In this document: piece by piece, positions 36,486-43,451 of the stretch
Position numbering within the stretch: the first letter of the stretch is position 1
Layout: the number at the start of each line of letters is the position of its first letter
Source of the DNA: Marinobacter subterrani
Lineage (GTDB): Bacteria; Pseudomonadota; Gammaproteobacteria; Pseudomonadales; Oleiphilaceae
NCBI RefSeq assembly: GCF_001045555.1
Contig: NZ_LFBU01000001.1
Location: 2,046,001-2,110,000 of the forward strand
Direction: 5' to 3'
Length of the DNA: 64,000 bases
Position numbers and translations under genes: made by a program
Notes under the pieces: generated by a model
Database searches by the model: none
What the model saw: only the letters and a program-made list of their open reading frames with translations
Told to the model about the DNA's origin: nothing

Positions 36486-36504
36486 TCGGCAGGAAATATG
36501 ACAG
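36486..36504 (-). promoter_or_regulatory. Possible partial Pho box upstream of phoX
   Basis: On the minus strand the sequence reads CTGTCATATTTCCTGCCGA. The first half is a perfect CTGTCAT direct-repeat unit of the PhoB box with the usual AT spacer; the second unit (CTGCCGA) is degenerate and offset by one base. It fits a phosphate-starvation gene but is weak by itself. Confidence 0.35.
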
Positions 36505-36617
36505 TAAGCGTACGTTTGAAAGACAAACTTGTTAACATTATTTTACAGAGCCAAGGGCCGGCTCGGTATAAGGATCGCCCCGCGCAACATGCTGCAACGG
36601 AGCGATCAGCCAGTCAT

Positions 36618-36914
36618 TTACTGTTTTGTGGCGTCTTCGTAGCCCTCTTCAATGGCATCACCCGCCTCTTCGGCGGCATCCCCCATCTCATCGGCCGCAT
36701 TTTCCGCGCCCTGTTTCATTTCGCCCATGGCGCCGTCGGCCTGGCCTGTGGCTTCCTCGTAGGTCTGTTCGACGGACTCACCGGCTTCCTCCATCATATC
36801 GCCGGCGTTATCTGCAGCCTTTTCGACATCCACACCTTCGTTGTCTTCAGAACTGCAGGCAGCAAGGCCGAGTGTCAGTACCATCAAAAGCGCACTCATT
36901 GTGAGCTTGTTCAT
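36618..36914 (-). CDS. Small acidic lipoprotein with repetitive helices
   Basis: 98 residues from ATG 36914 (GAGGG upstream; the longer frame has no ribosome site). The leader MNKLTMSALLMVLTLGLAAC ends in a LAAC lipobox. The mature ~80 residues are Glu/Ala/Gly/Asp-rich with recurring 7- and 11-residue units (DNAGDMMEEAGESVEQTYEE, then AENAADEMGDAAEEAGDAIE), predicted as an extended amphipathic helix or coiled coil. Such proteins may act as periplasmic spacers or stress proteins; the function is not known. Confidence 0.78.
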   Translation of the reverse strand: MNKLTMSALLMVLTLGLAACSSEDNEGVDVEKAADNAGDMMEEAGESVEQTYEEATGQADGAMGEMKQGAENAADEMGDAAEEAGDAIEEGYEDATKQ

Positions 36915-37005
36915 ACCATATCCCTCTGTTGGTAAGTATCTACAACGGGGAACAGAGTACGGCGAGGCCCGGGACAAAGGCAATTACCGGCCGATTACCC
37001 TTTGG

Positions 37006-37257
37006 TTAGCCGGCGCTGTCGGTCAGCAACCGGCCATTGATGGTAATGACATGATCGAACGGAAGCAGAGTGCCCCGGCCCAGCAGCAAAAAGTCCTGCC
37101 CGGCCCGGCTGCACAGGTCGCGGATAACATCGTGCACCTGGCACACCTGACCCGCGCTGTCCCGGTAGATCACCTCGGTCAGTTGTCCTGACCCCAGATA
37201 CTCCCGAAGCATGCCCTGAACGGAGTACGAGGCCGTAGCGGGGGATACATTTGGCAT
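37006..37257 (-). CDS. Small conserved-looking protein, possibly Rof/Sm-like fold
   Basis: 83 residues, ATG 37257 preceded by AGGGA. No signal peptide or membrane helix. The sequence (YSVQGMLREYLGSGQLTEVI, YRDSAGQVCQVHDVIRDLCS, then QDFLLLGRGTLLPFDHVITI) alternates short beta-like strands with one helix and resembles small SH3/Sm-like regulators such as Rof, but I cannot identify it firmly. Divergent from alkB, so the two may share the 180-bp control region. Confidence 0.6.
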   Translation of the reverse strand: MPNVSPATASYSVQGMLREYLGSGQLTEVIYRDSAGQVCQVHDVIRDLCSRAGQDFLLLGRGTLLPFDHVITINGRLLTDSAG

Positions 37258-37330
37258 GGCTGATTCTTCCCTGTTGTCGAGCTCTTGTTTTCCCCAAAGT
37301 CTGGCTCAGAAACCGGGATTTCGCCAAAAC

Positions 37331-37346
37331 AATGACATTTGTCATT
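37331..37346. promoter_or_regulatory. Inverted repeat upstream of alkB
   Basis: AATGACA-TT-TGTCATT: perfect 7-bp arms with a 2-base spacer, about 50 bp upstream of the predicted alkB -35 element. Candidate operator for alkB or the divergent small gene. Confidence 0.35.
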
Positions 37347-37366
37347 TTGCGCCAAGCTGCCTCTCC

Positions 37367-37409
37367 TGAGTGCGCACTCATTGCATTGTCTGATTGTCCG
37401 ACATAAATT
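37367..37409 (+). promoter_or_regulatory. Predicted alkB promoter with adjacent 14-bp palindrome
   Basis: TTGCAT (37381-37386) and TAAATT (37404-37409) are 17 bp apart and lie 31 bp before the alkB ATG. Immediately upstream, abutting the -35, is the perfect palindrome TGAGTGCGCACTCA (37367-37380). Its position suits an activator, or a repressor hindering polymerase. The regulator is not known; the glxA-type gene at 42182 is a candidate only by proximity. Confidence 0.5.
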
Positions 37410-37439
37410 TCAGTGACGTGCATCGAACGGGAGAGAACA

Positions 37440-38708
37440 ATGAACGCCAACAGTCCTGATAATCTGCAATCCCATAAAGTGGCCTCGCCTGCCGAAGAAG
37501 AGGCGACCGGCAAATGGAAGGACCCGAAACGCTATCTGTGGCTGCTTGGCCCTGCCCTGCCAGGCATCGGCCTGGCGGCCCTGACCGGTTACGCCCTGGC
37601 GCCGAAAAAACTGAAAGCTCTGGCCTGGACAGGCCCAGCTTTGGTGCACGGCATTATCCCGGCCCTGGACCGGGCCATTGGCGAGGATCAGAGCAACCCG
37701 CCGGAATCGGCTGTGAACCCCCTGGAGCAGGACAAGTATTACGACCGGATCGTGAAGGCTTTTATCCCGACCCAGTACGCCATGACCTTTCTCGGCGCCT
37801 GGCTGGCCAGCCGTAAAAGCACGCCGCTGGATGACAGGATCGGGCTGATGCTGACGGTTGGCGGGATCAATGGAGTGGGCATCAACACAGCCCATGAGCT
37901 TGGCCACAAATCCAACAGACTGAACAAACTGCTGGCAATGGCAGCCCTGGCCCCCACCGGCTATACCCACTTTGTGGTGGAGCACAACTTCGGCCACCAC
38001 AAGCGGGTGGCAACGCCGGAGGATCCGGCCAGCAGCCGTATGGGTGAGAGCTTCTGGAAGTTCCTGCCACGCACGGTCATCGGCGGTATCAAGTCATCCA
38101 TCCGGATTGAAAAGGCGCGGCTGGAGCGCAAAGGGAAAGGCTTCTGGAGTCTGGACAACGAGTTGCTGCAGGGCTGGGCCATGAGCGCCGGGTTCTTTGG
38201 GGCAACCACACTGGTTTGCGGGCGACGGGCGGTGCCGTTCCTGGCGGCCCAGGCGGTGTATGGCGCCAGCCTGCTGGAGAGCGTGAATTACATCGAGCAC
38301 TACGGCTTGCTGCGCCAGAAGGACAAGAATGGCAAGTACGAGCGCACCCAACCGGAACACAGCTGGAACAGCAACCATGTTGTGACCAACCTGTTCCTGT
38401 ACCAGTTGCAGCGGCACTCGGACCACCATGCGCACCCGCAACGCAGCTACCAGGCACTCAGACACTTCGAGAAAGCGCCGCAGTTACCGGGTGGCTATGC
38501 CTCGATGCTATTGCCCGCATACCTGCCCCAGTGGTGGTATGAAACCATGGATAAGCGCGTGATTGATCACTACGAAGGGGATCTGAGCAAGATCAACTGG
38601 GATCCGGACCGGAAAGAGGAACTGATGGCCAGGTATGCGGACTACGCAGCTGAGGTCGCCGCCGAGGCTGAGGCCAGGCGTAATTCTGAAAACTCCGAAG
38701 CGGCCTGA
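37440..38708 (+). CDS. alkB: Alkane 1-monooxygenase AlkB
   Basis: 422 residues from ATG 37440 with GGGAG upstream. All histidine boxes of the di-iron membrane hydroxylase are present: HELGHK (152-157), EHNFGHH (181-187) and LQRHSDHH (323-330), plus the AlkB signature NYIEHYGL (283-290). Several hydrophobic helices place it in the inner membrane. It hydroxylates the terminal methyl of medium/long alkanes with O2 and electrons from rubredoxin; no rubredoxin or rubredoxin reductase gene is in this window. Followed after 50 bp by element E8. Confidence 0.95.
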   Translation: MNANSPDNLQSHKVASPAEEEATGKWKDPKRYLWLLGPALPGIGLAALTGYALAPKKLKALAWTGPALVHGIIPALDRAIGEDQSNPPESAVNPLEQDKYYDRIVKAFIPTQYAMTFLGAWLASRKSTPLDDRIGLMLTVGGINGVGINTAHELGHKSNRLNKLLAMAALAPTGYTHFVVEHNFGHHKRVATPEDPASSRMGESFWKFLPRTVIGGIKSSIRIEKARLERKGKGFWSLDNELLQGWAMSAGFFGATTLVCGRRAVPFLAAQAVYGASLLESVNYIEHYGLLRQKDKNGKYERTQPEHSWNSNHVVTNLFLYQLQRHSDHHAHPQRSYQALRHFEKAPQLPGGYASMLLPAYLPQWWYETMDKRVIDHYEGDLSKINWDPDRKEELMARYADYAAEVAAEAEARRNSENSEAA

Positions 38709-38758
38709 TTCTCGCCGCCTGCTTCAACTCTGGCCCCAGCCTTCCCGGTACTGTGCAG

Positions 38759-38866
38759 GCGGCCAACCGATGACGCCTTCCGGGAGCCGCCGTAAACCCA
38801 TCCATGGGGGCTTGAGCGCAGCATCCATGCTGCGCACACTCCCGGAAGACGTCATAGGCCGGCCGC
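38759..38866 (+). repeat. Y-shaped inverted repeat E8 (forward)
   Basis: Outer stem 38759-38786 / 38839-38866, 28 positions with four mismatches, the most eroded copy. Hairpin A: CCCA-TCCA-TGGG. Hairpin B: GCGCAGCA-TCCA-TGCTGCGC. It lies in the convergent gap between alkB and the crotonase gene. Confidence 0.88.
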
Positions 38867-38938
38867 TTCTCACTTTGGAGAAATAGTCAGGTTAGCTTGA
38901 ACGCTTCAACCAAAACTCACCTGATGCACCAAAAGTAG

Positions 38939-39718
38939 CTATTTCCCTTTGAATACGGCTTCCCGCCTTTCCAGGAAGGACTGAATTCCTTCCTTTACAT
39001 CGTCACTGGCCATGACCGGCTGCAAATCCGGAAACAACCGCTGCTTCGCGACTTCCTGCCCTTCACTGACCGCGATCTTCGAGGATTTCAGGCTGCCCTG
39101 GACACCCAACGGGGCGGCTTTCGCAATCTTCTCGGCGATTTCCAGCGCAACCGCGAACTGCTCACCCGGCTCCACCAGTTCCTGAATCAAGCCCCACTGG
39201 TATGCCTGCTCGGCATTCCACTCATCACCCGTCAGCAGGTACCGCTGGGCATTGCCCCAGCCGATTTCCCGTTGCAGGCGGATTGTTGCTCCACCGCAAG
39301 CGAAGATGCCGCGTTTCACTTCCAGCTGGGCGAAGCGCGTGCCTTTGGCCGCGACGCGAACGTCGGAGTTCAGCATCATTTCAACGCCGCAGGTGAAACA
39401 GATACCCTGGGCGGCGAAGACCACCGGTTTGCTCAGCCCCTGTCCGGTAATGTGGAACGGGTCCAGCTCGCCCTCGCCCGGCTCTATGCCTTTGCCGTTG
39501 GCAAAGACACCCGCCCAGTCGTCGAGTTGCAGGCCGCTGGTGAAGTGGTCGCCTTCGGCATGCATCAGCCCGACCCGCAGCTCCGGGTCGTTTTCCAGCT
39601 GGTAATAGGCCGCCGCGATCTGGTGATACATCTCGCGGTTCATGGCGTTCATTTTTTCCGGGCGGTTCAGCCCGATCAGCAAGATGTGATTTTTCTTTTC
39701 AACGGTTACCAGTGACAT
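38939..39718 (-). CDS. Enoyl-CoA hydratase/isomerase (crotonase family)
   Basis: 259 residues from ATG 39718 (GAGGA eight bases upstream). Oxyanion-hole segments: GDHFTSGLQLDDWA (~residue 57) and AQGICFTCGVEMMLNSDVRV (~residue 104). Both hydratase glutamates appear present (GVEMM and AQLEV). Likely a cytosolic beta-oxidation or related CoA-thioester enzyme; the gene neighbours alkB and an acyl-CoA dehydrogenase. The exact substrate is unknown. E9 lies upstream, in its promoter/leader region. Confidence 0.85.
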   Translation of the reverse strand: MSLVTVEKKNHILLIGLNRPEKMNAMNREMYHQIAAAYYQLENDPELRVGLMHAEGDHFTSGLQLDDWAGVFANGKGIEPGEGELDPFHITGQGLSKPVVFAAQGICFTCGVEMMLNSDVRVAAKGTRFAQLEVKRGIFACGGATIRLQREIGWGNAQRYLLTGDEWNAEQAYQWGLIQELVEPGEQFAVALEIAEKIAKAAPLGVQGSLKSSKIAVSEGQEVAKQRLFPDLQPVMASDDVKEGIQSFLERREAVFKGK

Positions 39719-39775
39719 CGGATTTGTCCTCATCTTTGGGCCCCCAGCCTGCCCGTTATGGTGTCAGCACGATCA

Positions 39776-39871
39776 ACGGGGAACGCCTTCCGGGACACGC
39801 TACGAGCACGTCCCTGTGCGCTCGGCTGTGGCCATCCTTGGCCACAGACGGTCCCGGAAGGCGTTCCCCGT
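39776..39871 (+). repeat. Y-shaped inverted repeat E9 (forward)
   Basis: Outer stem 39776-39796 / 39851-39871, 21 bp, perfect. Hairpin A: GCACG-TCCC-TGTGC. Hairpin B: CTGTGGCCA-TCCT-TGGCCACAG (39826-39847), the longest B stem of the family. Confidence 0.9.
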
Positions 39872-39981
39872 CGCTCGCGCTCTGAATCTGGCAGTTATAC
39901 GGGAAAGTTTCTTTTTACCTATGAGTAGCCTCTGCGCGGAGTCCCGCCTCCTTGGAGAATTTCACCGAAATCTGGACACGG

Positions 39982-40082
39982 TCGGCCGGCAGGCCTTTCC
40001 GGGACCGTTGAGGGCCAGGGATGGCCCGATCGAGCCTACAGGGACGTACTTGCGGCGTGTCCCGGAAAGGCCTGCCGGCCGA
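39982..40082 (-). repeat. Y-shaped inverted repeat E10 (reverse)
   Basis: Outer stem 39982-40005 / 40059-40082, 24 bp, perfect. On the minus strand: hairpin A TACG-TCCC-TGTA, hairpin B GGGCCA-TCCC-TGGCCC. It lies 37 bp downstream of the acyl-CoA dehydrogenase stop. Confidence 0.9.
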
Positions 40083-40119
40083 GCGTGCAACCACCCGAAA
40101 CATCAGGCTACAAACAGAA

Positions 40120-41922
40120 TCAGAACCAATCGGCTTTCATGTTCAGGCAGGTATCGTCCTGATTGCGCAGCAGCACCAGATCCTGGGCCACGGCTGGCAA
40201 TTCCCAGTGGAAAAAATACTGGGCCGCCTGCAGCTTGCCCTGGTAGAAATTGCGCTCATCATCGGTGTTGGCAGAACCCAGGGCGTGGGCCGCAGCGTTG
40301 GCCTGGCGCAGCCACATCCAGGCAACAATGATGTGCCCGAAGAGGTGCAGGTAGCAGGAGGCATTCGCCAGGGTTTTGTCGGGGTCGCCTTCCATCAGGG
40401 ATTTACCCAGGCTCTGGGTGACTTTCACCGCCTGTTGCAGGGTTTCACTCAGGGACAGGGCCCATTGCTGGCAGCGATCGGTGGTGGCTGCCTGCAGGTC
40501 TACCTGCATGGCCTGCATCAACAGTTGCAGGCCGTGGCTCTGATCCTGCCAGATCTTCCGGCCCAGCAGGTCGAGGGCCTGGATACCGTTGGTGCCCTCG
40601 TGAATCGGGTTCAGGCGATTGTCGCGCCAGCATTGTTCTACCGGATACTCCCGGGTGTATCCCGCGCCACCGTATACCTGGATGGCCAGGTCGTTGGCCT
40701 TGGGACCGTATTCGGAAGGCCAGGCCTTGATCACCGGTGTGAGCAGGTCCAGCAGCTTGCCGGCTTCCAGGCGTTTCTGTTGGTCCGGATGGGTGTGCTG
40801 GTCATCCATCAGTCGGGCGCCATAGAGACACAGGGCCAGGCCACCTTCGCTGTAGGCTTTCTGGGCCAATAGCATACGCCGGACATCGGCATGATCAATG
40901 ATGGGTACCTGTGGTGACTCAGGGTCTTTCTCGCTGACCTTGCGGCCTTGCAGCCGGTCCTTGGCGTATTCCAGGCTGTGCATGTAACCGCGATAGCCAA
41001 TCACGGCAGCACCAAAACCCACACCAACCCGCGCTTCATTCATCATCTGGAACATGTACTTCAGGCCCTGGTGGGGCTCGCCAACCAGGTAGCCATGGCA
41101 GGGGGCATCGTCGCCGAAACTCAGGGCGGTGGAGGTGGTACCCCGGTAACCGAGCTTATGGATCAGGCCGGCAAGACTTACGCCGTTGCGTTCGGTGGGG
41201 TTGCCTTCGTCGTCCACCAGGAATTTCGGCACGATGAACAGGGAGATGCCCTTCACGCCTGCCGGCGCACCTTTGATCTTGGCCAGCACCATGTGGACGA
41301 TGTTATCGGTGATGGACTGCTCGCCACCGGAGATATAGATCTTGGCGCCCTTGATCAGGTAATGGCCTTCTTCGGTGGGCGATGCGGACGTACGGATATC
41401 CGCCAGGGAGGAGCCTGCATGGGGCTCGGTCAGAGCCATGGTGCCGCTGAAGCGGCCGCTGAGCATGTTCGGCAAAAACGTGGCCTGCTGCTGCTCGTTA
41501 CCGAAGACGCGAATAAGATTGGCCGCGGCGGTGGTCAGGAACGGGTAGCCGGCGGTGCCGGGGTTGGCGGCGGTAAAGAAACCGTTACAGGCGGCCATGA
41601 CCGATTCGGGCAGTTGCATGCCGCCCAGCTCGTAATCATAACGTCCGGCGATGAAGCCAGCCTGGGCATAGGCATCGAAGGCTTCTTTGACCTGGGGCAG
41701 CATCTCGACCTGGCCGTTGACGAATTTCGGCTCGTCTTTGTCGGCGGCGCTGTTGTGGGTGGCGAACTTTTCCCGGGCCATTTTGTCGGCGGTTTCGATG
41801 ACGGCATCGAAGGTGTCGCGGTTGTGTTCGCTGAAGCGCTCGCGGGTGGTGAGGTTTTCGGTATCGAGGACTTCGTAGAGTTGGAACGCCAGGTCGCGGC
41901 GGTCGATCAGGGTATCGGTCAT
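40120..41922 (-). CDS. Acyl-CoA dehydrogenase, 600-residue form
   Basis: 600 residues, the large bacterial class (as in Pseudomonas PA0506/PA0508 or DmdC) with an extra C-terminal helical domain of ~130 residues. N-terminal and middle domains carry GTMALTEPHAGSSLADIRTS (~residue 160) and KIYISGGEQSITDNIVHMVL. The C-terminal dehydrogenase domain has VYGGAGYTREYPVEQCWRDN and the catalytic Glu in IHEGTNGIQALDLLGRK. It introduces the alpha-beta double bond into fatty acyl-CoA, consistent with oxidation of AlkB products. AGGAG precedes the ATG. Confidence 0.9.
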   Translation of the reverse strand: MTDTLIDRRDLAFQLYEVLDTENLTTRERFSEHNRDTFDAVIETADKMAREKFATHNSAADKDEPKFVNGQVEMLPQVKEAFDAYAQAGFIAGRYDYELGGMQLPESVMAACNGFFTAANPGTAGYPFLTTAAANLIRVFGNEQQQATFLPNMLSGRFSGTMALTEPHAGSSLADIRTSASPTEEGHYLIKGAKIYISGGEQSITDNIVHMVLAKIKGAPAGVKGISLFIVPKFLVDDEGNPTERNGVSLAGLIHKLGYRGTTSTALSFGDDAPCHGYLVGEPHQGLKYMFQMMNEARVGVGFGAAVIGYRGYMHSLEYAKDRLQGRKVSEKDPESPQVPIIDHADVRRMLLAQKAYSEGGLALCLYGARLMDDQHTHPDQQKRLEAGKLLDLLTPVIKAWPSEYGPKANDLAIQVYGGAGYTREYPVEQCWRDNRLNPIHEGTNGIQALDLLGRKIWQDQSHGLQLLMQAMQVDLQAATTDRCQQWALSLSETLQQAVKVTQSLGKSLMEGDPDKTLANASCYLHLFGHIIVAWMWLRQANAAAHALGSANTDDERNFYQGKLQAAQYFFHWELPAVAQDLVLLRNQDDTCLNMKADWF

Positions 41923-42054
41923 TCTTGGTCTCCTGTTTGTTGCCGACAGCCTCTCACAACTGGTTTTTTCTGGGAACCGGCGTTTATGACATAATCATGG
42001 TGGTTCTCGCCATTGCCCGCTGGACACTGGGTTCGGCTGGTGTTCGCCGGCCGG

Positions 42055-42164
42055 GCACGAGCGCGGGGGCAACGTCCCGAGACACGCCGTGAATACATCC
42101 ATGTAGGCTTGAGTGCAGCATCCATGCTGCACACAGTCCCGGGACGTTGCCCCCGCGCTCGCGC
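42055..42164 (+). repeat. Y-shaped inverted repeat E11 (forward)
   Basis: Outer stem 42055-42083 / 42136-42164, 29 bp with two mismatches. Hairpin A: TACA-TCCA-TGTA. Hairpin B: GTGCAGCA-TCCA-TGCTGCAC. Unlike the others it lies between divergent genes, and it ends only 17 bp before the start of the regulator gene, so it is probably part of that mRNA leader. Confidence 0.9.
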
Positions 42165-42181
42165 CCTCCTCTGGAGAATGT

Positions 42182-43177
42182 ATGCAAACGGTTTCAGTTA
42201 TCGGCTTCGATGGCGCTTTGGCCAGCGCTATTACCGGCATCATTGATCTTTTCCGGCTGGCGGGGGTTACCTGGGCGCGGATTAACAATGAAACGCCGGC
42301 ACCTCAGTTCGAAACACGTCTTCTGACGAAGGACGGAGCGCCCTGCCGCTGTATCAACGGGCTGACCCTTCAACCGGACGGAGCCTGGAACACGCTGCTC
42401 CCGGGTGGCAACAGCAGTGACCTGGTGGTTATTCCCACCATTGGCGGGCCCATCAATCGGGTGCTGGCTGAAAATCCGGAGCTGATTGCATGGCTCCGCG
42501 ATTTTCAGTCGGCCGACGCTGGCCAGGTTCGCTTGGCCAGCAATTGCACAGGGGCTTTCATGCTTGCCGAGGCCGGTTTGCTTGACGGTCGCCAGGCGAC
42601 AACGCACTGGGGTTTCAGCCACCAGTTCCGGCATCGTTATCCGGCCGTAAATCTGCAGCCTGACAGACTGGTGACCGTAGATGGCCACATCGCCTGTGCC
42701 GGGGGTGGCATGGCCTGGTGGGATCTGGGTATCTATCTGGTGGAACGTCATGCCGGGGCACAGGTTGCCCGGGAATTGGCGAAGGCGTTTGTGATTGATG
42801 CCGGCCGGACCAGCCAGGCACCATATAGCGCGTTGCAGGCTCGGCGGTATCATTCCGATGCGGCCATTCTGAGGCTCCAGAACTGGCTGGATGACCATTA
42901 CCGGCAGCCGATCACACTGCAGGCTCTCTCGTCGTTATGTGGACTGACCGAGCGTTCGCTGATTCGCCGGTTCAAGGCGGCAACCGGCGATACACCTACC
43001 GGTTATTTGCAGGTTCTGCGCATTGAGGCGGCAAGGCAGCACCTGGAGAACTCCAGGGTGGCAGTGGAGGAGATTACCCGGTTAGTGGGTTATGAGGATG
43101 TCAGCTCATTCAGCCGCCTGTTCCGAAAACACACCGGTCTGGCGCCTGGGGTATACCGCTCGAGGTTCGGGCGCTGA
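42182..43177 (+). CDS. GlxA-type AraC-family regulator with DJ-1/PfpI-like domain
   Basis: 331 residues from ATG 42182 (GGAG upstream; the longer frame reads through E11 and is not believable). Residues ~1-190 form a glutamine amidotransferase-like DJ-1/PfpI domain with the nucleophile-elbow region ASNCTGAFMLAEAGLLDGRQ and THWGF. Residues ~220-331 hold two helix-turn-helix motifs of AraC type (ITLQALSSLCGLTERSLIRR; VAVEEITRLVGYEDVSSFSR). Target genes are unknown; it is divergent from the acyl-CoA dehydrogenase gene and near alkB. Confidence 0.88.
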   Translation: MQTVSVIGFDGALASAITGIIDLFRLAGVTWARINNETPAPQFETRLLTKDGAPCRCINGLTLQPDGAWNTLLPGGNSSDLVVIPTIGGPINRVLAENPELIAWLRDFQSADAGQVRLASNCTGAFMLAEAGLLDGRQATTHWGFSHQFRHRYPAVNLQPDRLVTVDGHIACAGGGMAWWDLGIYLVERHAGAQVARELAKAFVIDAGRTSQAPYSALQARRYHSDAAILRLQNWLDDHYRQPITLQALSSLCGLTERSLIRRFKAATGDTPTGYLQVLRIEAARQHLENSRVAVEEITRLVGYEDVSSFSRLFRKHTGLAPGVYRSRFGR

Positions 43178-43286
43178 TGCCGTCAACCGCCTTCTGGCGC
43201 GGGTTATGCATTTAAATTTTCAGAAGGCCAACTTTCGGCCGGTAATGTAAAGAATACCGACAGGTGTCACTATGGGGAGATCCACC

Positions 43287-43451
43287 ATGAACGCGCCGAT
43301 GCGACAAAGCCAGGCAGACATTCTCAGCCGGCTCTATGACATGAAACGCAAGCAGATCGAACACGCTCTTCAGCAGGGCAACAGCTTTCGTTGCCAGGTA
43401 CTTGAGGCGGAGGCTGAGGCTATTTCCAACGCCCTGAGGTCGGTGCGCTAG
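43287..43451 (+). CDS. Small helical protein, 54 residues
   Basis: ATG 43287 is preceded by GGGGAG at a good distance, and the 54-residue frame ends at TAG 43449-43451. The product (MNAPMRQSQADILSRLYDMK, then RKQIEHALQQGNSFRCQVLE) is charged, with one long amphipathic helix and no signal peptide or membrane segment. Codon use looks like the neighbours. I do not recognise a family. Confidence 0.6.
   Translation: MNAPMRQSQADILSRLYDMKRKQIEHALQQGNSFRCQVLEAEAEAISNALRSVR

Larger units (their letters stand above)
39719..40119. other. 401-bp gap holding E9 and E10
   Basis: No gene seen. It contains the opposed pair E9/E10 (197 bases together) between the start of the crotonase gene and the stop of the acyl-CoA dehydrogenase gene. 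The 110 bases between the two elements show nothing recognisable. Confidence 0.8.

Noticed and set aside
4789..42164. Y elements as integron attC sites
   Set aside because: attC sites keep conserved outer core sites and a variable centre; here the centre is conserved and the outer stem is variable, and no integrase or cassette array is present.
4789..42164. Y elements as plain rho-independent terminators
   Set aside because: No T-tract follows the outer stem. Some (E2, E3, E6, E7) carry short A/T runs inside the stem, but the elements also occur before genes and between divergent genes.
4789..42164. Y elements as a CRISPR array
   Set aside because: They are scattered over 37 kb, long, palindromic and without regular spacers or cas genes.
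42113..42181. Upstream extension of the GlxA-type regulator
   Set aside because: The extra residues are translated from hairpin B and the right arm of E11; the ATG at 42182 has its own ribosome site and the normal family start.
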